Made by a program: the position numbers and the translations under genes. 52,483 nt of DNA from Verrucomicrobiota bacterium (GTDB lineage Bacteria > Verrucomicrobiota > Verrucomicrobiia > JABWAM01), in NCBI GenBank assembly GCA_016198745.1, contig JACQHZ010000078.1:1-52483 (forward strand). The letters are read 5' to 3'. Positions within the stretch are counted from its first letter, which is position 1. Each line of letters starts with the position of its first letter. Of the stretch, positions 24,929-32,744 are shown piece by piece. The notes under the pieces were generated by a model. It was not told the origin of the DNA, made no database searches, and saw nothing but the letters and a program-made list of their open reading frames with translations.

Positions 24929-27900
24929 ATGAGCGCCAATCTCGCCAACGGAGCCGGCACGGTTCAGTTCCCCCTGGTGAAGCATGCCGAGGGCGTGGGA
25001 TGGACGGTTCTTCCCGATGCCGAGGCGCTCCACCGACGCGGCGGCGAAGCGGGTCTGTTCTTCTATGGCGAACTGGAGGCGGCCTTGCTCCGGCTCAATC
25101 CGGGGGTGGTGACGGCGGAAAATGTTCAGTCCATCGTCCAGCGGATGGAGAGTGTGCCCAAAACCATCGAAGGCAATCGCGAAATCCTTGAGTGGTTGCG
25201 CGGCAATCGGACGGTTTATGACGAACGGGAAAAGCGACATCGCAATGTGACGCTGATTGATTTCGTGAGCCTCGAACGAAACGTGTTTCACGTCACCTGC
25301 GAATGGACGTTCAAGACGGGCAACCGCAAGGGCAACCGCGCCGACGTCGTTTTCCTCGTGAACGGCGTTCCGGTTGCCATTGTCGAGAACAAGAACCCGA
25401 AATTGCCCGATGCCATGGAGCGCGCCATCCAGCAGCTTCGGCGCTACGAGGCGGAGACGCCCGAACTCCTGCTTGCGCCGCAGGTGTTCAACATCACGCA
25501 CCTGATCGAGTATTTCTACGGGGTCACCTGGAGCTATTCGCACAAGGGAATTTTCAACTGGAAAGAAGAAGTAGCTCAAGCTTCCAGCTTGAGAATCACA
25601 CCAGGGAACGTTCTTCCGGACCTGCAACCGTTCAATCCCTATGAACCGGTGGCCATCACCAACCGCAACCTGCCGCATTGGCAGCAGGAGGGCACAACGT
25701 ACTTTGTCACCTTTCGACTTGCGGATGCGCTGCCGCCAGCCCGTCTTCGAGAACTCGAGGAAGAACGAGAAACATGGCTGGCGCGTCACGGAACGCCAAA
25801 GACAAAAGAAGAGAAAGCGGACTATTATCGCTTGTTTTCTCAGCGGGTCGAAGACTGGCTTGATGCTGGAACCGGTTCGTGTGCGCTGGCCCGGTCTGAT
25901 TGTGGGCAGATTGTGGCGGACGCGTTGAAGCATTTCCATGGCCATCGGTATCGCCTCGGCGCATGGGTCGCGATGCCCAATCATATGCATGTTGTTTTCA
26001 CCCCTCTGGCGGGATATTCCTTGTCGAGCGTGATGCACAGTTGGAAGTCGTTCACGGCGAATCAAATCAACAAGTTGCTTGGGCGGACGGGGGAATTCTG
26101 GCAACACGAGTCCTTCGATCACATTGTCCGCGACGTGAGTGATCTGCATCGAATTGAAGAGTACGTCGCGAGGAATCCCGAAAAGGCGGGAGTGACATGT
26201 GCTCAACAGGGCGCAGGGTGGGTGTATCGGCGGGAAGATGATGAGAGACAAAACCAGGATGCTTCTTCTTCTGGAAACTACAAGCAGGATGCTTGTGTTA
26301 CTGTTGGGCATTACAAGCAGGATGCTTGTGCTACTTCTTTTGGGCAGGCCGTGCGGAGCTTTTTCGAGCGACGGAGTTTCCTGCTGATGCTCAAGGGGTG
26401 GATTCTCTTTTATCTCAAGGACGACGAACTTCAAAAAACGGTTCTGCGCCAGCATCAAACACGCGCGGCCACGAAGGTCGTGGCGCGGTGCGCAGATCAA
26501 ACCAAGCGGACGGGGCTGGTCTGGCACACGCAGGGTTCGGGCAAAACATTCACGCTGATCACCGCCGGCCGGCTCATTCTTGAGGATATCGATCACTTCC
26601 CCGGCGCGACGGTGATGCTGGTGGTGGATCGGAACGAGTTGGAGGGCCAGTTGTCGGGCTGGGTGGAGCGATTGGTCGGCGAGATGCAGGGACGAAACAT
26701 CAAGATCGCATACGCCGACTCGCGGGCGCGGCTCCAAGAGCTTCTCGACCAGGACTTTCGCGGCCTCATCATTTCGATGATTCACAAGTTCGAGGACATT
26801 CGAAAGGACAGTTGCAACCGGGCCAATTTCTACGTGTTGATTGACGAGGCTCACCGCTCCACGGGTGGCGACCTGGGCAGCTACCTCATGGCCGCGTTGC
26901 CGAATGCCACGCTCATTGGCTTTACGGGCACGCCGATTGACAAAACGGCGTATGGCCAGGGAACTTTCAAAGTGTTCGGGAAGGAAGACGAACAGGGCTA
27001 CCTCGATAAGTATTCCATCCGTGAGTCCATCAAGGATGGCACCACGCTCATCCTGCGTCACACACTGGCGCCAAGCACGATTCGTTTGCCTGAGGATTTG
27101 CTTGAAAAGGAATTCCTCAGCCTGGCCGAAGCCGAAGGCGTGAGTGATATCGAGGAATTGAATCGGATTCTTGATCGCGCGGTGAATTTGAAGGCGTTTC
27201 TCAAGGCGAATGATCGCGTGGATCAAGTGGCGCAGTTCGTCGCGGATCATTTCAAGAAGTCCGTCGAGCCACTTGGCTACAAGGCGTTTCTTGTGGCCGT
27301 GGATCGTGAGGCATGCGCGAAATACAAGGCTGCGCTCGACAAATATCTGCCGCCCGAGTATTCGACGGCGATCTACACGCAGAACGCTGCCGATGCCGTT
27401 GAGCGGCCGCTCGTTGCGAAGTTGCAACTTGATCCAGCTTCCGAAAAGAAAGCGCGCAAAGTGTTTCCGAAACCAGATCAGAACCCGAAAATCTTCATCG
27501 TCACCGACAAGCTGCTCACGGGCTACGACGCGCCGATCCTCTATTGCATGTATCTCGACAAACCGATGCGCGATCACGTTCTGCTGCAGGCGGTCGCGCG
27601 CGTGAATCGGCCTTACAAAGATGCGGCGGGCGTGAAAAAACCGTGCGGGTTGATCCTTGATTTTGTCGGCGTCTTGAAAGAGTTGAACAAGGCGCTTGCT
27701 TTCGACTCCGACGAAGTGAGCGGCGTGATCGAGAACCTTGATGTGCTTCTCTCGCGCTTCACGGAACTGATGGACGGCCGAGGAAGAGAATATCTCCAAG
27801 CCGCGGGTGGGGGTGGGAACGACGAAAAGCTGGAGAAGCTGCTTTACGAGACCTTCCTCGACAAGGAGAAGAGGCAGGAGTTCGTCGGGTTTTTCAAGGA

Positions 27901-28606
27901 GGTCGAGACCCTCTACGAGGTCCTGTCTCCCTCACCCGATCTGCGCGACTACATCGATGCCTATCACCGTCTCACTGACCTCTATGTCATGCTGCGCAAC
28001 GCGTATGGAAAAAAGACGACGTTTCACGGGGACATCGCGCGCAAGACGGAGAAGTTGGTGCGAGAGAGCGTGTCGGTTTATGGATTGGACCAATTGACGA
28101 AGACCGCTGAGTTCGACACCGAGGCGCTGGAGGCGTTGAAGCAAAAGGGAGGATCTGAAAACGCCAAGATCATCAACCTGGTGCGAAGCCTCCAGACCGC
28201 CGCTGCTCGGCGGGCCGAGAATGAACCTTATCTGATCCCCATCGCCGCGCGTGCGGAGGCGGTGATGGCCGCGTTGGAAGACCGTCAAGTTTCCACGAAG
28301 AAGGCCATGAACAGGATCGAGGCCATCGTGCGCGAGAAAATGCAGGCGGAAAACGAACGCAAGGAAACGAACCTCGATGCGAACACTTTCACGATCTATT
28401 GGCTCTTGAAACACGAAAAACTGGACCAGGAGTTGATTCTCGCCAAGGAGATCAACGCCCTTTATCTCCGTTTCCCGAACTGTGTGGTGAACGTGGAGGA
28501 ACAGCGTCAGTTGAAGGCAGAAATTTACAAATTGCTGCTGCGTGTCGTGAGCGGCAAGCGCATGGTGGAACTCACCGAGCAAATCTTGAAACTGAAGCGC
28601 CAATGA
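24929..28606 (+). CDS. hsdR: HsdR with an in-frame REP-associated tyrosine transposase insert
   Basis: The uninterrupted 1225-residue frame joins two unrelated proteins. Residues 1-212 are an HsdR nuclease domain (D139; E153-N-K155; ends GIFNWKE). Residues about 225-435 are a complete Y1/HUH transposase of the RAYT type: NRNLPHWQQEGTTYFVTFRL, the HUH pair H352-M-H354 in PNHMH, and Tyr412 in EEYVARNPEKAG. Residues 471 onward resume HsdR (FGQAVRSFFERRSF) with Walker A HTQGSGKT (K539), DEAH (639), GFTGTPID and DKLLTGYDAPILYCMYL. Without the 257-residue insert the protein would be about 968 residues, normal for HsdR. Restriction may be retained, altered or lost; the intact frame argues against simple decay. 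It is coupled to the next gene by ATGA. Confidence 0.93.
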   Translation: MSANLANGAGTVQFPLVKHAEGVGWTVLPDAEALHRRGGEAGLFFYGELEAALLRLNPGVVTAENVQSIVQRMESVPKTIEGNREILEWLRGNRTVYDEREKRHRNVTLIDFVSLERNVFHVTCEWTFKTGNRKGNRADVVFLVNGVPVAIVENKNPKLPDAMERAIQQLRRYEAETPELLLAPQVFNITHLIEYFYGVTWSYSHKGIFNWKEEVAQASSLRITPGNVLPDLQPFNPYEPVAITNRNLPHWQQEGTTYFVTFRLADALPPARLRELEEERETWLARHGTPKTKEEKADYYRLFSQRVEDWLDAGTGSCALARSDCGQIVADALKHFHGHRYRLGAWVAMPNHMHVVFTPLAGYSLSSVMHSWKSFTANQINKLLGRTGEFWQHESFDHIVRDVSDLHRIEEYVARNPEKAGVTCAQQGAGWVYRREDDERQNQDASSSGNYKQDACVTVGHYKQDACATSFGQAVRSFFERRSFLLMLKGWILFYLKDDELQKTVLRQHQTRAATKVVARCADQTKRTGLVWHTQGSGKTFTLITAGRLILEDIDHFPGATVMLVVDRNELEGQLSGWVERLVGEMQGRNIKIAYADSRARLQELLDQDFRGLIISMIHKFEDIRKDSCNRANFYVLIDEAHRSTGGDLGSYLMAALPNATLIGFTGTPIDKTAYGQGTFKVFGKEDEQGYLDKYSIRESIKDGTTLILRHTLAPSTIRLPEDLLEKEFLSLAEAEGVSDIEELNRILDRAVNLKAFLKANDRVDQVAQFVADHFKKSVEPLGYKAFLVAVDREACAKYKAALDKYLPPEYSTAIYTQNAADAVERPLVAKLQLDPASEKKARKVFPKPDQNPKIFIVTDKLLTGYDAPILYCMYLDKPMRDHVLLQAVARVNRPYKDAAGVKKPCGLILDFVGVLKELNKALAFDSDEVSGVIENLDVLLSRFTELMDGRGREYLQAAGGGGNDEKLEKLLYETFLDKEKRQEFVGFFKEVETLYEVLSPSPDLRDYIDAYHRLTDLYVMLRNAYGKKTTFHGDIARKTEKLVRESVSVYGLDQLTKTAEFDTEALEALKQKGGSENAKIINLVRSLQTAAARRAENEPYLIPIAARAEAVMAALEDRQVSTKKAMNRIEAIVREKMQAENERKETNLDANTFTIYWLLKHEKLDQELILAKEINALYLRFPNCVVNVEEQRQLKAEIYKLLLRVVSGKRMVELTEQILKLKRQ
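25571..26334 (+). mobile_element. RAYT-REP cassette inserted in hsdR
   Basis: The insert starts with GTAG (25571-25574) and hairpin CTCAAGC-TTCCA-GCTTGAG (25575-25593). At its right end lie two direct copies of a 23-nt REP-like unit (26279-26301 and 26312-26334; ACAAGCA-GGA-TGCTTGT inside), the last ending in CTAC, i.e. GTAG on the other strand. Between them is the whole transposase coding region. RAYTs in E. coli recognise a GTAG-hairpin, so the edges match the enzyme's expected substrate. The direct copies are 33 nt apart, a multiple of 3, and encode NYKQDAC and HYKQDAC. Exact junctions cannot be set without an empty site. Confidence 0.85.
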
Positions 28607-28947
28607 ACATCCGCAACCATGGCTCCGAGAAGAACCCCCGCTTGTTCAAGAGGCGGGTTGCGGAGTGGGCCGGTCAGATTTGCGTGAAACCGTCGCAGAT
28701 CCGCGTTCAAGACATGTCGCGCAAATGGGCGTCGTGCTCGACGCGCGGCTGGGTGACGTTTTCGAGCGATCTGCTCCACGAACCGAAGCGGTTTCAGGAT
28801 TTCGTCATCGTCCACGAATTGCTTCATCTCAAAATTCGCAATCACGGGAAACTTTTCAAAAGCCTGCTTTCCGGTTATGCGCCGGGCTGGCAGGAATTTG
28901 CCGCTGCACACCGGCATCCCGCGCGCATGCTCGCGACAAAGGGATGA
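28603..28947 (+). CDS. Short YgjP/DUF45-like metallopeptidase
   Basis: This 114-residue protein has RKWASCSTRGWVTFSSDLL and the zinc motif HELLHLKIRNHGKLF (HExxH plus a third His). It is only the C-terminal catalytic half of the family; the N-terminal beta domain present in the 233-residue relative at 11542 is absent. ATG 28603 overlaps the hsdR stop as ATGA. The frame is open further upstream inside hsdR but has no family resemblance there. It is the second hsdR-metallopeptidase pairing in this window. Confidence 0.82.
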   Translation: MNIRNHGSEKNPRLFKRRVAEWAGQICVKPSQIRVQDMSRKWASCSTRGWVTFSSDLLHEPKRFQDFVIVHELLHLKIRNHGKLFKSLLSGYAPGWQEFAAAHRHPARMLATKG

Positions 28948-29026
28948 AGAAGAAGATGGTTTGTGGACCAGGTCCATCCAAACGACCGCGGTTTTGCGCT
29001 CTACGCGGAGAATCTTCTGCCGCATC

Positions 29027-29240
29027 TCGATTCAATGCTTGACGCGCCGGTCAATGTTGGGCATCATGCCAACCGTCGCTTTGGCGGTGCTGAAATATGC
29101 ATAGGTTGATGTTTCGTCAACCGGGTCCCAATGGGCCTTCCGAAAGCGAGATCAGGAGTTGCGAAGCCAGGAGCTTCACTCCTGGCTTCGCAACTCCTGG
29201 CAAGGCGGCGCGGGCGCGGAATCGAATCCGCGCTCGCTTT
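29027..29240 (+). ncRNA. Candidate retron msr-msd RNA region
   Basis: The gap between the metallopeptidase and the reverse transcriptase holds several short hairpins: GTTGG/CCAAC around 29057-29074, GGTTGA-TGTTTCG-TCAACC (29104-29122) and GGTCCC/GGGCC near 29124-29137. A perfect 21-bp hairpin with CTTCA loop follows (29153-29173/29179-29199). TCGATTC (29027-29033) can pair with GAATCGA (29219-29225), which could serve as the a1/a2 closing repeat. Short hairpins then a long hairpin just upstream of the RT is the retron layout. Boundaries and the branching G are not determined, and the long hairpin could instead be another dispersed repeat. Confidence 0.4.
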
Positions 29241-29272
29241 TACTTTGAACCTCCGCCTGGACGCGAAATCAA

Positions 29273-30166
29273 ATGGGACTGGTTGACCTGTTCAAAAATC
29301 TGTTTCGAGGTCCGGACAAGGGATTCGGCGTGGATGAACTTTCCCGCAGGTTGGGAATGAAGTCCGAGGAACTTCGCGCCGTGGCAGTCGTCTATCGCGA
29401 TTTTACAATCACCAAACGGGCCGGGGGCGTTCGCAGAATCACGGCGCCCGATCCCAAACTGAAGTCCCTTCAGCGCCGCATCCTCCGGCGATTGCTCGCC
29501 CGTCTGGAATGCCATCCATCCGTCACCGGGTTTGAGGCGGGACATTCGATCGTCACCAACGCGCTTTGTCACACGGGCAAGGCGGTTGTCGTTCGCATGG
29601 ATTTGAAGGATTTTTTTGAAAAGACCGCTGCGGGCCGGTTGGGCAAATACTTCCGGAAAATCGGCTGGAACCGGGAGGCAAGCGGCCTGCTCATGCAGTG
29701 GTGCGCCCATCAAGGAGGGCTTCCGCAAGGCGCACCCACCAGCCCGCGTCTCAGCAACCTGCTCAATTACGGTCTGGACATTCGCTTGTCGAAGCTGGCT
29801 GAGAAATTCGGCGCAGTTTATACGCGGTACGCGGATGATCTGACGTTTTCTTTCGACGACGACCAGCCGGGCGCCATCCGGCAACTGATCCATCTGGCCG
29901 ACAAAATTGTCCGGGAACAAGGCTACACGCTTCATCAACACAAGAAACTCCATATCCGTCGCCGCCACGATCGTCAGGTGGTCACCGGCCTGGTGGTCAA
30001 TCAGAAGGTCAATCTGCCGCGGCGGACGAGGCGTTGGCTGCGCGCGATCGAACATCGCGCCGCGATGGGCGGCGGGGCTACGCTCACCCCGGAACAACGG
30101 CAGGGATGGAAGACGCTTCAGGCAATGATCGCGGAACAGTCCGGTGCGGCCAATCGTCCGCATTGA
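29273..30166 (+). CDS. Retron-type reverse transcriptase
   Basis: Retron RTs copy a structured RNA into msDNA, which usually guards a toxic effector in anti-phage defence. The 297-residue protein has the RT core: MDLKDFF (catalytic Asp), GLPQGAPTSPRLSNLL and YADD (186-189). Two retron hallmarks are present: NALCH (96-100, the NAxxH motif) and VTG at residues 237-239 in VTGLVVN. The length is typical. A stop lies in frame at 29246-29248, so ATG 29273 is the start. No recognisable effector gene is adjacent: upstream is the restriction locus, downstream is repeat DNA and an opposite-strand membrane protein gene. Confidence 0.92.
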   Translation: MGLVDLFKNLFRGPDKGFGVDELSRRLGMKSEELRAVAVVYRDFTITKRAGGVRRITAPDPKLKSLQRRILRRLLARLECHPSVTGFEAGHSIVTNALCHTGKAVVVRMDLKDFFEKTAAGRLGKYFRKIGWNREASGLLMQWCAHQGGLPQGAPTSPRLSNLLNYGLDIRLSKLAEKFGAVYTRYADDLTFSFDDDQPGAIRQLIHLADKIVREQGYTLHQHKKLHIRRRHDRQVVTGLVVNQKVNLPRRTRRWLRAIEHRAAMGGGATLTPEQRQGWKTLQAMIAEQSGAANRPH

Positions 30167-30219
30167 TCCGGGTCTTTCGCGGCGGGATCATCGGGTGTCC
30201 ATGGTGGAATTTCCGGCAT

Positions 30220-30347
30220 GGTTCAAAGTTCACGGTTCAGTGGTTCATCCCGCCAAGGCGGGAAGTTAAACCTGAAAACCGCCTGCCTGTGCGTGGCCGC
30301 ACGCAGACAGGCCAACCGTTGAACCGTGAACCTGAAACCGTTGAGCC
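30220..30347. repeat. GTTCA inverted-repeat element
   Basis: GTTCACGGTTCA (30228-30239) and TGAACCGTGAAC (30320-30331) are perfect 12-bp inverted arms. They enclose a CCCGCC-AA-GGCGGG palindrome (30249-30262) and an imperfect hairpin from GCCTGCCTGTGCGTG to CGCACGCAGACAGGC (30281-30312). It resembles the elements at 1-49 and 41386-41505. It lies between the RT and the convergent membrane protein gene. A MITE-like origin is possible. Confidence 0.55.
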
Positions 30348-30394
30348 ATGCCCATTTTTCGCCTCCGGGATGCGGCCAAAAGCCTGCCATCAGG

Positions 30395-31015
30395 TCAGAC
30401 AGGGCGCGTCCGGGTCAATTGATGGTATTCCATCGTGGCCAGGACGCCCCTCAGATAATAATAGCCAAAGACAAGCGCAAGGGGCGCAGTGGTGAGTCTG
30501 GCCGACTCCAGCCACACAGGAATCTGCCTGGCGATGAAAAGGCATAAAAGTGCCATCATGCACACACGGTTTTTTCGACAGGCGCCCAGGGTGAGGCCGA
30601 AGATGAGGAGTGCCTCAAGTAATTTTTGCGAATCCAGGCCGGCAACACCAGCTCGGAAGGCCAACAACGCCAGCGCCAGACTGAATGCTCCCGATATAAA
30701 ACCGGCGAGACATGCGTTGAGAATGTTGCGTTGCGTCCGCTCCAGCCTTTCGAGTGTCGCCTGATCTGCTTCGTCCGCTTTGGCGTGATTGCCATCCTGA
30801 CCCGCATTCTCCGTCTCGTCCGGTTTGGTGTGCGGCGCCAACGCATCCGCGGGCAATGTGTCCAAAAACTCATCCAACGATTGCCAGTCCTGTCCCGTCC
30901 AGATGAATGCCTCGGCATCCAGATCGCCCGCCAGACGCCACTCGAAGATGTCGCGAAGAGGGTAGGGTCCCCTCACGGCGCCACCGGTTGAGATGTAGTA
31001 GGTGATGTCGTCCAT
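30395..31015 (-). CDS. GYF_2-domain membrane protein
   Basis: The 206-residue protein starts with a GYF_2 (DUF4339)-like domain: ITYYISTGGAVRGPYPLRDIFEWRLAGDL, then FIWTGQDWQSLDEF. A charged linker follows, then a hydrophobic region with about three membrane segments (LAGFISGAFSLALALLAFRA; KLLEALLIFGLTLGA; MALLCLFIARQIPVWL). ATG 31015 is chosen because the family domain starts there; the longer frame to 31168 adds sequence with no domain character. The function is unknown, and it converges on the retron RT. A second GYF-like domain protein is encoded at 45773. Confidence 0.7.
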   Translation of the reverse strand: MDDITYYISTGGAVRGPYPLRDIFEWRLAGDLDAEAFIWTGQDWQSLDEFLDTLPADALAPHTKPDETENAGQDGNHAKADEADQATLERLERTQRNILNACLAGFISGAFSLALALLAFRAGVAGLDSQKLLEALLIFGLTLGACRKNRVCMMALLCLFIARQIPVWLESARLTTAPLALVFGYYYLRGVLATMEYHQLTRTRPV

Positions 31016-31269
31016 CGAAAAATCGGGCAATCGCGCGCGCCAATACATGCTTCCGCACGGGGTAATCTGATTCAAGAACGAAATTTTCGATGGCGCCGAA
31101 AAGATGGAGGACAAAAACATTTCAGAAACCGGGAAATCATTCTCCCGTGGCGGAACGAATGGCCGCAAACAGAATCATCCGGCCTGGCATCCGGATTGAG
31201 GCGAAACCGCACAGCTTGTCTGCACAATTTATGCGCCATACATGCCAATTTATGTGCAATGCTTTTTCA

Positions 31270-31297
31270 TTGCCAAATTGTGTCGGGCGATTATCAT
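31270..31297 (+). promoter_or_regulatory. Candidate promoter of the cobalamin operon
   Basis: TTGCCA (31270-31275), 16 nt, TATCAT (31292-31297) in an AT-rich stretch directly before the riboswitch. The predicted transcription start near 31304 would place the whole aptamer at the 5' end of the mRNA. Confidence 0.45.
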
Positions 31298-31305
31298 TCT
31301 GCATG

Positions 31306-31513
31306 TTGAGTGTTCTTTGGTAACGACGAAATCCCGCGACGGCGGGAGATCGCATCGCGGCGCAGGGAATCCCGTGAGAATCGGGAACGGTCGCGCCACT
31401 GTGACAGGCAACGAAACCCCGAAAGCCACTCGCGCAACAAAACGCGGGGAAGGCGGGGCGGTAGATGGATCGCGGTTTGCGCGATCCGATGCCTGAAGTC
31501 AGGATATCGGCTG
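31306..31513 (+). promoter_or_regulatory. Cobalamin (B12) riboswitch
   Basis: Conserved aptamer pieces appear in order: GGGAATCCCGTGAGAATCGGGAACGG split around 31357-31390, GCGCCACTGTGACAGGCAACG (B12 box region, 31392-31412), GCCACTCGCGC and GGGGAAGGC. The 3' closing sequence is GAAGTCAGGATATCGGC (about 31495-31511). Adenosylcobalamin binding should repress the genes downstream. After the aptamer, hairpins ATCCCGC/GCGGGAT near 31530-31545 and CTTGTT/AACAAG (31555-31573) lead to the cobC start without a T-tract. This suggests translational control rather than termination. A CCCGCGACGGCGGG palindrome is inserted in a variable arm. Confidence 0.9.
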
Positions 31514-31579
31514 CGATGCCCTCAATGCAATCCCGCTGGGCGGGATCGGAAAGCCTTGTTCGCATGAAACAAGAATTAA

Positions 31580-32182
31580 ATGATCAAAAATTTGTTATTG
31601 CTCCGGCACGGTGACATCGGGACGAAGCATCGTCACCGTTTCATCGGTCGGCTGGATGTCTCCCTCACCGCGCTTGGCCGCCGTCAGGCATCGGCAGCGG
31701 CGAAACTTGTCTGTTCTTATCAACCGCAGCGTTGTCTCTGCAGCCCGTTGAAGCGGTGCATCGAAACCGCCCGCGTCGTGGCGGAAGGATCGGAATTGAA
31801 GATCGAAATCATGTCCGATCTCCGGGAAATTGATTTCGGCCGATGGGAAAAGAAGACGTTTGATGAGATCTGCGAAACCGATGCGGACGCCGTCAAACGG
31901 TGGACGGATTTTCAGCCCGCTTTTTCCTTTCCGGACGGGGAATCGCTCAAGAGTTTTTTATCGCGCGTTCATTCCGTCGCAATGAGTCTGGTTTCCTGCG
32001 CGGAGGAGACGGTGCTGGTGGTCACCCACGGGGGCGTGATCCGGGCATTGATCTGCCATTTCCTGAGACTCGAACCGTGCCAATATGTCCTGTTTGACGT
32101 TCAACCCGGCGCGCTGACGACGCTCAAGCTCTTTGGCGACAAGGGCGTTCTGGAGGGCATGACGTGCCCGCGTCTTCCGTAG
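31580..32182 (+). CDS. cobC: Alpha-ribazole phosphatase-like histidine phosphatase
   Basis: CobC removes the 5'-phosphate of alpha-ribazole phosphate or adenosylcobalamin phosphate in nucleotide loop assembly. The 200-residue protein has the phosphoglycerate-mutase-like RHG motif (LLLRHGDIG, His10), SPLKRCIETA, the acid residue in DLREIDFGRWE, and the second histidine in VVTHGGVIRAL. It is the first gene after the riboswitch and lies 10 nt before cobU. The family is broad, but operon context makes the cobalamin role likely. Confidence 0.88.
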   Translation: MIKNLLLLRHGDIGTKHRHRFIGRLDVSLTALGRRQASAAAKLVCSYQPQRCLCSPLKRCIETARVVAEGSELKIEIMSDLREIDFGRWEKKTFDEICETDADAVKRWTDFQPAFSFPDGESLKSFLSRVHSVAMSLVSCAEETVLVVTHGGVIRALICHFLRLEPCQYVLFDVQPGALTTLKLFGDKGVLEGMTCPRLP

Positions 32183-32192
32183 AACAAGTAAC

Positions 32193-32744
32193 ATGGCGCA
32201 GATCATTCTCATCACGGGCGGCAGCCGCAGCGGCAAGAGCGCTTACGCGCAACAACTGGCGGAGTCCTTGCCCGGACCGCGCGCTTTCATTGCAACATGC
32301 CCCAAGCTCGACGATGAAATGCGGGCGCGCATCCGGCAACATCGCCGGGCGCGGCGGAAGGGACGGTGGCGCACGATCGAGGTGGCGGTTGACCTGGCGG
32401 GCGCATTGAGCGGCGCGCGGGAATATGCCGTTGTGCTCGTGGATTGCCTGACGCTGTGGATCAACAACCTGATGTACGAAGCGGAAAAAGGCGGGGAAGG
32501 CTTTTCAGAGGTTGACGTTGCCCGGTATTGCAAGAAGACGCTGGCTGCCTGCGACAAGCATCCCGGCGTCATCCTGTTTGTGACCAACGAGGTGGGAATG
32601 GGCATTGTTCCCGAAAACGCCGTTGCCAGAAAATTTCGCGACCTGGCGGGACGCTGCAATCAAATCGTCGCGCAAGCAAGCGACCGCATGTTCCTGATGG
32701 TTTGCGGGCAGCCGCTTGAATTCAAGAAAGGAATTGCCACATGA
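32193..32744 (+). CDS. cobU: Adenosylcobinamide kinase / adenosylcobinamide-phosphate guanylyltransferase
   Basis: CobU phosphorylates adenosylcobinamide and then transfers GMP to give AdoCbi-GDP. The 183-residue protein has the P-loop GGSRSGKS (residues 9-16), IRQHRRARR with the guanylylated histidine, VLVDCLTLW and the signature VTNEVGMGIVPEN. The length is normal. The next gene starts inside its stop (ATGA at 32741). Confidence 0.96.
   Translation: MAQIILITGGSRSGKSAYAQQLAESLPGPRAFIATCPKLDDEMRARIRQHRRARRKGRWRTIEVAVDLAGALSGAREYAVVLVDCLTLWINNLMYEAEKGGEGFSEVDVARYCKKTLAACDKHPGVILFVTNEVGMGIVPENAVARKFRDLAGRCNQIVAQASDRMFLMVCGQPLEFKKGIAT

Noticed and set aside
25571-26338. Reading the RAYT region as a separate nested gene that truncates HsdR
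   Set aside because: The frame is continuous through both junctions and HsdR motifs resume afterwards, so one chimeric gene is the simplest reading; an internal start cannot be excluded.
24860-27799. 979-codon minus-strand frame opposite the HsdR chimera
   Set aside because: It spans both the HsdR and RAYT parts as antisense of them and shows no protein family features.
31242-31567. Short open frames over the B12 riboswitch
   Set aside because: The conserved cobalamin aptamer explains the sequence; the peptides have no protein character.
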